The position numbers and the translations under genes were made by a program. 64,000 bases of DNA, taken from NCBI RefSeq assembly GCF_000721175.1, contig NZ_JOEZ01000027.1, positions 48,157-112,156 on the forward strand, in the 5' to 3' direction. The stretch is from Streptomyces anulatus. GTDB taxonomy: Bacteria; Actinomycetota; Actinomycetes; Streptomycetales; Streptomycetaceae. Shown here piece by piece: positions 39,280 to 47,830 of this stretch; position 1 is the stretch's first letter, and the number at the start of each line of letters is the position of its first letter. The notes under the pieces are model-generated. The model saw only the letters and a program-made list of their open reading frames with translations. It was not told the DNA's origin and made no database searches.

Positions 39280-40487
39280 CCCAGGAGGAGCACGTACGGC
39301 TCCGTGAAGGGGCGTCGTGGTCACCATGGCCGCTGACCCCTGAGCAGGTGGGTGAGCTGGACCGGTCCGAACTCATCGACATACGGGCCACAGGCCGTGC
39401 GGGCGTCTACCGCCTGCGAGCCAGGGACAGGGTGGGCTCCGTCCGACTCGGGCGTGGACCGGGCAGGGTCCGGCTGTCCATCGCGCCCAAGATTCCGGTC
39501 GACCGCCTGATGTACCTCCTCGGTTACGCGCCCGACCGGCTTCAGTGGCAGGGCCGGAACGTGGACGCGGCGGCCCGCCCCGACCTGCTGCCCGCCGTCG
39601 CGCACGCGTTCAACCGTGCCGCACGGTGGGCTCTGCGGGCGGGGCCGCTGTTCGGCTATCGCGAGACCGAGGACACCCTGCCGGTACTACGCGGCAGGCT
39701 ACGGACCTCCGACCAGCTGAGCAGACGCCCAGGACTCCCGGTGCCACTGGAAGTGACGTACGACGAGCACACCATCGACATCCCGGAGAACAGGCTGCTG
39801 CTCGGTGCCGTCCGCAGGCTGCTGCGAGTCCCCGGACTGGAACCACGCCTGCGCGCCGAACTGCAGGGTTTCGCCGCACAACTGGTCGGAGTGAACCCGC
39901 CCGTCCCCGGGGCGCCCGCTCCAGGCTGGCAGCCCAGCCGCCTCAACCAGCGCTACCAGCCGGTGCTCGCGCTGGCAGCACTGATCCTGGACGGCGCTTC
40001 CTACGAGTTCGAGGACGGGCGTACCGTCTCCGTCGACGGCCTGGTGTTCCGGATGTGGCAGGTCTACGAGGACTTCCTCGGCCGCGCGCTCGGTGAGGCG
40101 CTGGTGAGGGCCGTGGGCGGCCGGGCGGAGCCCGCGGACCGCAATCACTACCTCGCCGTCGGAAGACGCCACGTCCTGAAACCCGACCTGGTGCACTACC
40201 TGCCCGGCAGCTCGGGGGTACCCGTGCCCGCGATCGTGGTGGATGCCAAGTACAAGCGTGACTTCCGCCGCGAGGATCTCTACCAGATGCTCGCCTACTG
40301 CGTACGGCTCGGACTCGACGACGGCCACCTCGTGTACGCGGGGGGCCGGCCCGGCGTCGTACGCGTACCGGTACCAGGCAAGGAGATCAGGCTGCACAGG
40401 CATGTCCTGGACCTGAGCCTGGCACACGGGGAACTGGGACGTCGCATTGACGCGCTCGCGGAGACGCTTGCGCGGGTGCGCCCGTAA
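39276..40487 (+). CDS. McrC-like PD-(D/E)xK nuclease subunit
   Basis: A 403-residue protein of the McrC type. The C-terminal nuclease core shows D304 in LKPDLVHY and the D323-A-K325 pair in VVDAKYKRDF, followed by a QMLAYC helix. The N-terminal 250 residues would contact the McrB hexamer. The ATG overlaps the McrB-like stop, so the subunits are co-translated. With its partner it should make double-strand cuts in DNA bearing the base recognised by the reader domain. It is the right border of the island: fabG begins 171 bp later. Confidence 0.85.
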   Translation: MTQEEHVRLREGASWSPWPLTPEQVGELDRSELIDIRATGRAGVYRLRARDRVGSVRLGRGPGRVRLSIAPKIPVDRLMYLLGYAPDRLQWQGRNVDAAARPDLLPAVAHAFNRAARWALRAGPLFGYRETEDTLPVLRGRLRTSDQLSRRPGLPVPLEVTYDEHTIDIPENRLLLGAVRRLLRVPGLEPRLRAELQGFAAQLVGVNPPVPGAPAPGWQPSRLNQRYQPVLALAALILDGASYEFEDGRTVSVDGLVFRMWQVYEDFLGRALGEALVRAVGGRAEPADRNHYLAVGRRHVLKPDLVHYLPGSSGVPVPAIVVDAKYKRDFRREDLYQMLAYCVRLGLDDGHLVYAGGRPGVVRVPVPGKEIRLHRHVLDLSLAHGELGRRIDALAETLARVRP

Positions 40488-40658
40488 GGCCCTGAAAGCA
40501 CCGTCTTCAGCCGGAGGGGCTGTCGCGACCACCCACGGGCCGGACTGTAGGAACCCGACAGCGCCCCGGACGAGCCACTGTCAGGGCCCGATTCCTCGAT
40601 CGCCGCACGGTACCGATAGGTTTTCGACGTACCACACCGCCAAGGAAAGGGTGATCCG

Positions 40659-41378
40659 TTGAGCCGCTCGGTTCTCGTCACCGGAGGAAACCGGGGCATC
40701 GGCCTCGCCATCGCCCGCGCCTTCGCCGACAACGGCGACCAGGTCGCGATCACCTACCGTTCCGGAGAGCCGCCCCAGGTGCTCACCGAGGCCGGTGTCC
40801 TCGCGGTCCGCTGCGACATCACGGACGTCGAGCAGGTGGAGCAGGCCTACAAGGAGATCGAGGAGAAGCACGGTCCCGTGGAGGTGCTGGTCGCCAACGC
40901 CGGTATCACCAAGGACCAGTTGCTGATGCGGATGTCCGAGGAGGACTTCACCTCCGTCGTCGACACCAACCTCACCGGCACCTTCCGGGTCGTCAAGCGC
41001 GCCAACCGCGCCATGCTGCGCGCCAAGAAGGGCCGCGTCGTCCTCATCTCCTCCGTCGTCGGCCTCCTCGGCTCGGCCGGCCAGGCCAACTACGCCGCCT
41101 CCAAGGCCGGGCTCGTCGGCTTCGCCCGGTCGCTGGCCCGTGAACTCGGCTCGCGGAACATCACCTTCAACGTCGTCGCCCCCGGTTTTGTCGACACCGA
41201 CATGACCCAGGCGCTCACCGAGGAGCAGCGCGAGGGCATCGTGTCCCAGGTGCCGCTCGGCCGCTACGCGCGGCCCGAGGAGATCGCCGCCGCGGTGCGC
41301 TTCCTCGCCTCCGACGACGCGTCGTACATCACTGGAGCCGTCATTCCCGTTGACGGCGGATTGGGCATGGGTCACTGA
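40659..41378 (+). CDS. fabG: 3-oxoacyl-ACP reductase FabG
   Basis: A 239-residue SDR with the FabG features: TGGNRGIG near the N-terminus, NAGIT, and active-site Ser followed by YAASK near residue 145. It reduces 3-oxoacyl-ACP with NADPH in type-II fatty acid synthesis. The TTG at 40659 is the only in-frame start at the family N-terminus and has aaggaaagg upstream. The fabI gene follows after 5 nt, a conserved pairing in Streptomyces. Confidence 0.92.
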   Translation: MSRSVLVTGGNRGIGLAIARAFADNGDQVAITYRSGEPPQVLTEAGVLAVRCDITDVEQVEQAYKEIEEKHGPVEVLVANAGITKDQLLMRMSEEDFTSVVDTNLTGTFRVVKRANRAMLRAKKGRVVLISSVVGLLGSAGQANYAASKAGLVGFARSLARELGSRNITFNVVAPGFVDTDMTQALTEEQREGIVSQVPLGRYARPEEIAAAVRFLASDDASYITGAVIPVDGGLGMGH

Positions 41379-41383
41379 TCACC

Positions 41384-42151
41384 ATGAGCGGAATTCTCGA
41401 CGGCAAGCGCATCCTCATCACCGGGGTGCTGATGGAGTCGTCCATCGCGTTCCACGCCGCGAAGGTGGCCCAGGAGCAGGGTGCCGAGGTCATCCTCACG
41501 GCCTTCCCCCGCCCCACCCTGACCGAGCGCATCGCCAGGAAGCTGCCGAAGCCGGCCAAGGTCATCGAGCTGGACGTGACCAACCAGGAGCACCTGGACC
41601 GGCTGGCCGGCCTGGTGCGCGAGGAGCTCGGCTCCCTGGACGGCGTCGTCCACTCCATCGGCTTCGCGCCGCAGGACGCGCTCGGCGGCAACTTCCTCAA
41701 CACGCCGTTCGAGTCCGTCGCCACGGCGATGCACGTCTCGGCGTTCTCCCTGAAGTCGCTGGCCATGGCCTGCAAGCCGCTGATGAGCGAGGGCGGCTCG
41801 ATCGTCGGCCTCACCTTCGACGCCCAGTACGCCTGGCCGCAGTACGACTGGATGGGCCCGGCCAAGGCCGCGCTGGAGGCCACCTCCCGCTACCTCGCCC
41901 GTGACCTGGGCAAGGACGGGCTGCGCTGCAACCTGATCTCCGCCGGCCCGATCGGCTCCATGGCCGCCAAGTCCATCCCGGGCTTCTCGGAGCTGGCCGA
42001 CGTCTGGAACCACCGCGCCCCGCTCGCCTGGGACATGTCCGACCCGGAGCCGGCCGGCCGCGGCATCGTGGCCCTGCTCTCCGACTTCTTCCCGAGGACG
42101 ACGGGCGAGATCATCCACGTCGACAGCGGCGTGCACATGATGGGCGCCTGA
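41384..42151 (+). CDS. fabI: Enoyl-ACP reductase (NADH) FabI/InhA type
   Basis: A 255-residue SDR of the FabI/InhA branch: TGVLMESSIAFHAA at the cofactor site and the catalytic Tyr-x2-Met-x3-Lys arrangement in YDWMGPAKAA (Tyr to Lys spacing of 7 as in InhA). It catalyses the last reduction in fatty acid elongation. It forms a two-gene operon with fabG and is followed by a strong terminator. Confidence 0.93.
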   Translation: MSGILDGKRILITGVLMESSIAFHAAKVAQEQGAEVILTAFPRPTLTERIARKLPKPAKVIELDVTNQEHLDRLAGLVREELGSLDGVVHSIGFAPQDALGGNFLNTPFESVATAMHVSAFSLKSLAMACKPLMSEGGSIVGLTFDAQYAWPQYDWMGPAKAALEATSRYLARDLGKDGLRCNLISAGPIGSMAAKSIPGFSELADVWNHRAPLAWDMSDPEPAGRGIVALLSDFFPRTTGEIIHVDSGVHMMGA

Positions 42152-42171
42152 CCGCGCACCACCCCTGCGAG

Positions 42172-42231
42172 ACGGCCCCCGGCCGCGTACCCCCTCCCGG
42201 TTCCCGGAGGCGGTACGTGGCCGGGGGCCGT
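42172..42231 (+). terminator. Terminator after fabG-fabI
   Basis: 20-bp stem (acggcccccggccgcgtacc and complement, one G-T pair). The loop itself can pair (cctcccgg/ccggagg). Confidence 0.8.
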
Positions 42232-42337
42232 TCACGGTCCGTGGCCGTCCGCTGCCGCTCCGGTCGAAAAGTCGGCCGATCCACCGCAGACTGAGGAGGA
42301 ACCGGACTTCTTGTCAGGCTGCGGGAGGGAGATCGTC

Positions 42338-42709
42338 ATGCGTCCCACGCGCCGCCGAACCCGTATCCTCCTGGCCGTCCCGGTCGCCGCCGCCGCACTC
42401 GCCGTCCCCCTGGGGGTCCACGCCGCCAGAGGGGCCGACTCCGGTACGGGGGAGGGGCCCCCGAAGCCCGAACCGGCCGGCTCCGAGTGCCGTACGTCCG
42501 TCGAGGGCTCCCGGGTCGTCGCGTACTGCCACAACCCCTACCCCTCCACCGACCTCGTCCGGCTGCACATCGAATGCGACCGCTGGTGGGACGTCGACGC
42601 GGACGGCGCGGCGGTCGCGGTGGAGCCGGGCCGGACCGTACGGCTGGAGGACCGCTGCTGGAAAGGTGTCGCCACGGCCTGGGTAAGCCACCGCCCCGCC
42701 CCCCTCTGA
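42338..42709 (+). CDS. Putative secreted protein, hypothetical
   Basis: A 123-residue protein with a Sec signal peptide (MRPTRRRTRILLAVPVAAAA, cleavage near AARGA). The mature part of about 90 residues has four cysteines (CRTS, YCHN, ECDRWW, RCWKG) that could form two disulfides. The ATG has gggaggg upstream. No family recognised; likely an extracellular or cell-wall protein. Confidence 0.7.
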   Translation: MRPTRRRTRILLAVPVAAAALAVPLGVHAARGADSGTGEGPPKPEPAGSECRTSVEGSRVVAYCHNPYPSTDLVRLHIECDRWWDVDADGAAVAVEPGRTVRLEDRCWKGVATAWVSHRPAPL

Positions 42710-42745
42710 GCGGTGCTCCGGCCATGCGTGGCCGGGCGGAGCCGC
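42710..42745. terminator. Bulged hairpin between convergent genes
   Basis: The arms (gcggtgctccggcca and tggccgggcggagccgc) pair with small bulges around a tgcg loop. It overlaps the stop of the minus-strand regulator gene. Confidence 0.5.
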
Positions 42746-43419
42746 TACCCCCGGTCCGTCAGGCAGGTCAGCGCATGGCTCGCCGCCTCGGCCGCCGCGG
42801 TCTCCGCGTCCCCGGCGCGGATCGCCTCCACCAGCCGGCCGTGGTCCATGTGGTTCTCCGGCCGCAGCTCGGGGCCCACATCGCCGCGCAGATAGTCGCG
42901 CAGCAGATCCCCGAGGTCGGCGTAGAGCTCGGTCAGGACGTCGTTGTGCGAGGCCGCGACCACCGCCAGGTGCAGCGTCGCGTCCACCGCCACGAACGCC
43001 TCCGCGTCCCCCGACGCCCACGCCTCCTCCCGGCGCGCCATCAGCGTGTCCAGCTGCCGAAGGTCCCGCTCCGTGCGCCGGACCGCCGCCAGCCGGGCCG
43101 CCGACGACTCCAGCGTCGAACGCAGCTCCGCGATGTGACGGGGATCGGCGGCCGCGAACCTGCGGTGCATCACCCCGGCGAGCTCGCTCGTGGCGATCAC
43201 ATAGGTGCCGGAGCCCTGCCGGATGTCCAGCAGCCCGTTGTGCGCGAGGGCCCGCACGGCCTCGCGGACGGTGTTACGGGCCACCCCGAGCTGCTCGACC
43301 AGCTCGGGCTCGGTCGGAATCCGCGAGCCGACCGGCCACTCGCCCGAGGTGATCTGGTTCCGCAACTGGGCGATCACCTGGTCGGAGAGTGCCGAACGCC
43401 GTGGAGACGTCAGCGCCAT
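42745..43419 (-). CDS. GntR-family transcriptional regulator (FadR/FCD subgroup)
   Basis: A 224-residue protein. The N-terminal winged HTH covers about 10-75 (VIAQLRNQITSGEWPVGSRI, later ELVEQLGVARNTVREAVRAL). The C-terminal all-helical FCD ligand-binding domain follows, with conserved His/Asp metal-binding positions. The ATG has ggagcacc upstream. It is divergent from the MFS exporter gene, and a palindrome in the 117-bp space between them is a likely operator. Confidence 0.9.
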   Translation of the reverse strand: MALTSPRRSALSDQVIAQLRNQITSGEWPVGSRIPTEPELVEQLGVARNTVREAVRALAHNGLLDIRQGSGTYVIATSELAGVMHRRFAAADPRHIAELRSTLESSAARLAAVRRTERDLRQLDTLMARREEAWASGDAEAFVAVDATLHLAVVAASHNDVLTELYADLGDLLRDYLRGDVGPELRPENHMDHGRLVEAIRAGDAETAAAEAASHALTCLTDRG

Positions 43420-43496
43420 GGTGCTCCTTGCTCGTGAGCTGTCAGGTCAGGGCCGGATTCCCTCAAGGAAAACCTGGGGATCCCGGGGGTCCGCGG

Positions 43497-43512
43497 GATT
43501 GGACAACCAATC
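43497..43512. promoter_or_regulatory. Candidate GntR operator
   Basis: GATTGG-ACAA-CCAATC, a perfect 6-bp inverted repeat in the regulator/MFS intergenic space. It sits 12 bp before the -10 box of the MFS gene, so binding would block that promoter. Confidence 0.5.
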
Positions 43513-43524
43513 ATCCCATGATTC

Positions 43525-43530
43525 TATGAT
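43525..43530 (+). promoter_or_regulatory. -10 box of MFS gene (leaderless)
   Basis: TATGAT, then ggctcc, then the ATG at 43537. No Shine-Dalgarno is present, so the mRNA is probably leaderless. Confidence 0.55.
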
Positions 43531-43536
43531 GGCTCC

Positions 43537-44862
43537 ATGCCGGACGACGAAACGCAGACCCCGACCCTGGACCGCGGCCCCGCCGCGCGCACGCCGCAAA
43601 AGCTCCGCGCCCAGCGGCTCCCCGGTGCCGACGGGGCCCCCGCACCCTGGCTGCTGCGCCTCATCGCCGTGGGGCTCGTCCTGGCCGCCCTGAACCTCCG
43701 CCCCGCCATCACCAGCCTCGGCGCCCTCCTCGAAGAGGTCCGCGAGGGACTGCACATGAGCGGGAGCGTGGCCGGCGTCCTCACCTCCGTACCGCCGCTC
43801 TGCTTCGCGGTCTTCGGGGTCATGGCGCCGCGCCTGGCCCGCCGCTTCGGCGCGGGCGCCGTCGTCTGCGCGGGCATGGCCGCCATCGCGGCCGGCCTGC
43901 TCATCCGCCCGTACATCGGGTCCACCGCCGGCTTCCTGGCCGCCAGCGCGCTGGCCCTGATGGGCATCGCCGTCAGCAACATCCTGATGCCGGTGATCGT
44001 CAAGCGCTGGTTCCCCGACCGCGTCGGCACCATGACCGGCCTCTACTCCATGGCCCTGGCCCTCGGCACCGCCCTGGCCGCCGCCGTCACCGTCCCCGTC
44101 ACCGGGGCGCTGGGCGGCGACTGGCAGACGGGTCTCGTCGTCTGGGCCGGGCTCGCCGCCGTCGCGGTGCTGCCCTGGGTGGTCCTCGTCCGCGACCGCA
44201 CCCCGGCCCCCGGCACTTCCCCCTCGGGCCCGTCCGTCTCCGGTCCTGCCGTCTCCGGTACGCCGGGCGCGGAAGCGCCGGCCCTCCGGATCACCCGCAG
44301 CCGCACCGCCTGGGGCCTCGCCTGCTTCTTCGGGCTCCAGGCCACGGCCGCGTACATCACCATGGGCTGGATGCCGCAGATCTTCCGTGACGCCGGGGTC
44401 TCCGCCGGCACCGCCGGGCTCCTGCTCGCGGTCACCATGGCGATGGGCGTCCCGCTCGCCTTCGTCATCCCCCGGGTCGCCTCCCGGCTCAAGCAGCAGG
44501 GCCCGATCGTCGTCGCCCTCGGTCTGTGCGGCCTGATCGGCTACAGCGGCCTCTACCTCGCCCCCGCCGCCGGCGCCTGGGCCTGGGCCCTGCTCCTCGG
44601 CGTCGCCAACTGCGCCTTCCCGCTCGCCCTCACCATGATCGGCATGCGGGCCCGGTCCGGCGCGGGCGTCGTCCGGCTCTCCGCCTTCGCCCAGTCCACC
44701 GGCTACCTGCTCTCGATCCCCGGCCCGCTGCTCGTCGGCGTGCTCTACCAGCACAGCGGCGGCTGGGGGCTGCCGATCGCCCTGATGGCGGGCCTCATGA
44801 TTCCCCAGATGGCGGCCGGGATCCTCGCGGGCCGGGACCGGACGATCGAGGACGAATGCTGA
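43537..44862 (+). CDS. MFS transporter, CynX/NimT type
   Basis: A 441-residue permease of 12 membrane helices. The start of helix 1 with LNLRPAITSLGALLEEV is characteristic of the CynX/NimT (COG2807) group, which includes cyanate and nitroimidazole exporters. A Pro/Ser-rich loop separates the two six-helix halves (about residues 220-250). It is divergent from the GntR regulator, which is the likely controller. A 38-aa microprotein gene follows after 17 nt. Confidence 0.88.
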   Translation: MPDDETQTPTLDRGPAARTPQKLRAQRLPGADGAPAPWLLRLIAVGLVLAALNLRPAITSLGALLEEVREGLHMSGSVAGVLTSVPPLCFAVFGVMAPRLARRFGAGAVVCAGMAAIAAGLLIRPYIGSTAGFLAASALALMGIAVSNILMPVIVKRWFPDRVGTMTGLYSMALALGTALAAAVTVPVTGALGGDWQTGLVVWAGLAAVAVLPWVVLVRDRTPAPGTSPSGPSVSGPAVSGTPGAEAPALRITRSRTAWGLACFFGLQATAAYITMGWMPQIFRDAGVSAGTAGLLLAVTMAMGVPLAFVIPRVASRLKQQGPIVVALGLCGLIGYSGLYLAPAAGAWAWALLLGVANCAFPLALTMIGMRARSGAGVVRLSAFAQSTGYLLSIPGPLLVGVLYQHSGGWGLPIALMAGLMIPQMAAGILAGRDRTIEDEC

Positions 44863-44879
44863 GATGCGACACTGACGTC

Positions 44880-44996
44880 ATGCCAGTGCTCGATCCGAAT
44901 CCCCAGAACGGCCAGAAGAAGCTTCTCCTCGTTTTCGGGGCGATGCTCCTGATCACCGTCGTCATCGGTGTGATCGCCACGATCGCCTCGCCCTGA
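44880..44996 (+). CDS. 38-aa SGM_5486-type transporter-associated microprotein
   Basis: MPVLDPNPQNGQKKLLLVFG and a single membrane helix ending IATIASP. I recognise this as the small protein family that accompanies this MFS transporter in Streptomyces (named after SGM_5486). It sits 17 nt after the MFS stop. A role in transporter stability or assembly is inferred from constant pairing. Confidence 0.75.
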   Translation: MPVLDPNPQNGQKKLLLVFGAMLLITVVIGVIATIASP

Positions 44997-45152
44997 CGCC
45001 CGAGGACCCGGTGGACCCCGCGGGGTGGGGCTAGCACCCCCTTCCCCTAGGGGGCCAGGGTCAGGGTGAAGTCGGTGGGTCACCGGATGGGACCGGGCAC
45101 TCCCACTCCGTAGGTTCTTCGGTAACGACCCGATGACCCAACGGAGGCGGAC

Positions 45153-45359
45153 ATGTCGGCACCGACGCACACCAGGTCCCACCGGCCGGCGGCGGACGGC
45201 GTCGAGATCAGGCTGCCCTGGTGGGCCGTCGCCCTGCCCGCCGTCGCGTTCGCCGCTCTGCTGCTGATGATCCTCAGCCCCGGACAGGCCCAGGCCGCCA
45301 CCGGCGACCCCGCGCTCGGACAGCTGATCGAGCGCACCCTCCAGCTGCTGTCCCGCTGA
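45153..45359 (+). CDS. Small membrane protein, hypothetical
   Basis: A 68-residue protein with one strong membrane helix (LPWWAVALPAVAFAALLLMI) followed by GQAQAATGDPALGQLIERTL. The ATG has ggaggcgg upstream. The 156-bp space before it is G-rich with a ccccctt...aggggg inverted repeat. No family known to me. Confidence 0.65.
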   Translation: MSAPTHTRSHRPAADGVEIRLPWWAVALPAVAFAALLLMILSPGQAQAATGDPALGQLIERTLQLLSR

Positions 45360-45450
45360 GCCGAAGCCGCCCCGGACCAGCGCGCCAACTCCCGGACGAG
45401 CACGTCAACACCCTGCGCCCGAGGCCGCGTTTCATGCGAAGCTGAGGTGT

Positions 45451-45969
45451 ATGAGCGTCGAGACACCTCGCAGGATCGTCCTTCTCCGGCATGCCAAGGC
45501 GGAATGGTCACAGGCTTCCGATCATGAGCGCCCGCTGGCCGAGCGCGGCCGCAAGGACGCGCCCGTGGCCGGCCGCAGGCTCGCCGATTCCGGCATCGAC
45601 TTCGATCTGGCCCTCTGCTCCAGTGCCGCCAGGACGCGGGAGACCTGGAAGCTGGCGGTCCATGAATTCTCCCGGCGACCCCGGACCGTCTACGAGGAGA
45701 GGCTGTACGACGCCTCCCTCGGCGAACTGATCGCCCTGTTCAACGAGACACCGGACGAGGTGCGCAACCTCCTGGTCATCGGCCACAACCCCGGCATGCA
45801 CGGGGCCGCCGACGCCCTCTCCGGCTCGGCCGAGGGCGACACCCTGGCCCGGATGGCCCGGGACGGCTTCCCCACGGCCGCCTACGCCGTGGTGGAGTTC
45901 CCCGGCTCCTGGAAGAGCGTGGAGCACGGGGCGGGCAAGCTCACCGAGTACTGGACCCCGAACGGCTGA
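45451..45969 (+). CDS. SixA-type phosphohistidine phosphatase
   Basis: A 172-residue histidine-phosphatase-superfamily enzyme. The catalytic RHAKAEW is near residue 14 and the second His in VIGHNPGM near 110. SixA removes phosphate from histidine-phosphotransfer proteins in E. coli; the streptomycete target is unknown. A terminator shared with serB follows. Confidence 0.85.
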   Translation: MSVETPRRIVLLRHAKAEWSQASDHERPLAERGRKDAPVAGRRLADSGIDFDLALCSSAARTRETWKLAVHEFSRRPRTVYEERLYDASLGELIALFNETPDEVRNLLVIGHNPGMHGAADALSGSAEGDTLARMARDGFPTAAYAVVEFPGSWKSVEHGAGKLTEYWTPNG

Positions 45970-46006
45970 GCGGTCTCCCGTACCGATGACCACGTGAACG
46001 CGCTGA

Positions 46007-46033
46007 GCCCCGGCACATCTGCTGTGCCGGGGC
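46007..46033. terminator. Terminator between sixA-like gene and serB
   Basis: Perfect 11-bp stem (gccccggcaca/tgtgccggggc) with a 5-nt loop between convergent genes. An imperfect 30-bp tandem repeat follows to 46095. Confidence 0.7.
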
Positions 46034-46111
46034 CCTCCTGCGTGCGTCTGCGAAACCGGCGGCCTTCCTGCGTACGCCTCCGGAACCGGCGGTCCGGGGC
46101 GGTCCGGGCTG

Positions 46112-47407
46112 TCAGTCGACGAGACCGTCCGCCGCCTCGACCTCTTCACGGGTGATGCCGAGCAGATAGAGCACGGTGTCCAGGAACGGCACGTTCACCG
46201 CGGTGTGCGCCGCCTCGCGGACCATCGGCTTGGCGTTGAACGCGACGCCGAGTCCGGCGGTGTTCAGCATGTCGAGATCGTTCGCCCCGTCCCCGATCGC
46301 CACTGTCTGGGCCAGCGGCACCCCCGCCTGTTCGGCGAAGCTCCGCAGCAGCCGTGCCTTGCCCGCCCGGTCCACCACCTCGCCGACGACCCGGCCGGTG
46401 AACTTGCCGTCCACCACCTCCAGAGTGTTGGCCGAGGCGAAGTCGAGGCCGAGCTGTTCCTTCAGGCCGTCCGTGACCTGGGTGAAGCCGCCGGAGACGA
46501 CGCCGACCTGGTAGCCGAGCCGCTTCAGCGTACGGATCAGGGTGCGGGCGCCGGGGGTGAGCCGTACCTCGGTGCGGACCTTGTCCACCACCGAGGCGTC
46601 CAGGCCGGCCAGCAGGGCGACCCGGGCGTGCAGCGACTGCTCGAAGTCCAGCTCGCCGCGCATCGCCTGCTCGGTCACCTCGGCGACCTCGGCCTCGCAG
46701 CCCGCGTGCGCCGCGAAGAGCTCGATCACCTCGTCCTGGATCAGCGTGGAGTCGACGTCCATGACCACCAACCGCTGGGCCCGGCGGCTCAGCCCGGCCG
46801 AGACCACCGCGACGTCCACGCCGATCTCCGCGGCCTCGGTCGCCAGCGCGGTCCGCAGCTCCGCGGTCCCGGTCCCCGACACCGCGAACTCGACGGCGGT
46901 CACCGGGTACTTCGCCAGCCGGAAGATACGGTCGATGTTCCCGCCGGTCGAGGTGATGGTGGCCGCTATGGCGGCGGTCGACTCCGCGGTGAGCGGGTGC
47001 CCCAGCACCGTCACATGGGAACGGCCGTCACCGCGGGGGCGGTTGTCGCCGATGCCGGAGATGATCTCGGCCTGCAGCTTCAGGGAGTCGGCCCAGCTGT
47101 GCACCGTCGCCCGCAGATCGCCCTCGGTGGTCCCGCCCGCGGTGGGGGCGGTGACCAGGGCGCACAGCACGATGCGACCACGGGTGACGACCTGCTCGAT
47201 GTCCACGACGTCGACCGCGTACGCGGCGAGGGTGTCGAAGAGCCCGGCGGTGATGCCCGGACGGTCCTTGCCGAAGATCTTGACGAGAAGCGTGGGTGCG
47301 TCGCCGCCCGGAGGAGTCCCGTCGCCGGTCCCGTCGACCCCAGGGGGCTCAGGGGGCTCAGAGGGCTCAGGAGACGAGAGGGGCTGAGGTGGCTGAGATG
47401 CGCTCAT
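46112..47407 (-). CDS. serB: Phosphoserine phosphatase SerB with N-terminal ACT domains
   Basis: A 431-residue protein. Residues about 1-40 are Pro/Ser/Glu-rich. Two ACT domains follow (LVKIFGKDRPGITAGLFDT and a second before 210), then the HAD phosphatase with DVDSTLIQDE near 214 and GANDLDML. It makes serine from phosphoserine, and the ACT domains likely bind serine for feedback control. The ATG at 47407 has gggag upstream; the open frame beyond is Ala/Pro-rich noise. Confidence 0.9.
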   Translation of the reverse strand: MSASQPPQPLSSPEPSEPPEPPGVDGTGDGTPPGGDAPTLLVKIFGKDRPGITAGLFDTLAAYAVDVVDIEQVVTRGRIVLCALVTAPTAGGTTEGDLRATVHSWADSLKLQAEIISGIGDNRPRGDGRSHVTVLGHPLTAESTAAIAATITSTGGNIDRIFRLAKYPVTAVEFAVSGTGTAELRTALATEAAEIGVDVAVVSAGLSRRAQRLVVMDVDSTLIQDEVIELFAAHAGCEAEVAEVTEQAMRGELDFEQSLHARVALLAGLDASVVDKVRTEVRLTPGARTLIRTLKRLGYQVGVVSGGFTQVTDGLKEQLGLDFASANTLEVVDGKFTGRVVGEVVDRAGKARLLRSFAEQAGVPLAQTVAIGDGANDLDMLNTAGLGVAFNAKPMVREAAHTAVNVPFLDTVLYLLGITREEVEAADGLVD

Positions 47408-47830
47408 GGTGCTCCCACCGTATCGGTCCCGCCACCTCCTCCGGCCGCCCGTCCCGAGTGCCGGACGCAATCGCCCCGGTGCCGCCCCCGGTGCCGCCCC
47501 GGCCGCACCCGCGGCGCCGGGCGGGCGGTCCCGGCCGGGTGCACCAGGAGTCGCAGATCTGGCCGGTACGGGTCTTGCGTCCGGCCGCGCCAGCTGTCCC
47601 GTATCCGGCGTTATGAAGTCGCTGGACATTCTCTGGGCGGTAACCGGAGCTTCATCCGGACTTCTTCCGTTCCGCTGCTGTTTCGACCCCCGGTATCGGG
47701 GTGTTCGCGCAGGTCTCCGCGCGCTCTTCCCTGGCCCGACTTTCGGATCGGGGACTGGTCCTGGAATAGTTCCCCACGATGTTCAGCATCCCTAGACTCC
47801 CTGCGACGGGGGTAACACGGGGGACAACTA
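47408..47830. other. 423-bp intergenic space between serB and the FHA-ABC gene
   Basis: No convincing gene is seen here. A TAGACT -10-like box (47793-47798) with TTCCCC 17 bp upstream could be the promoter of the plus-strand gene, followed by gggggac as its ribosome binding site before the GTG at 47831. The half next to serB is Pro/Ala-coding-like noise. Confidence 0.5.

Noticed and set aside
20980..40658. Prophage or integrative element carrying the defence genes
   Set aside because: No integrase, transfer or phage structural genes, no tRNA, and no matching direct repeats found by eye at the borders.
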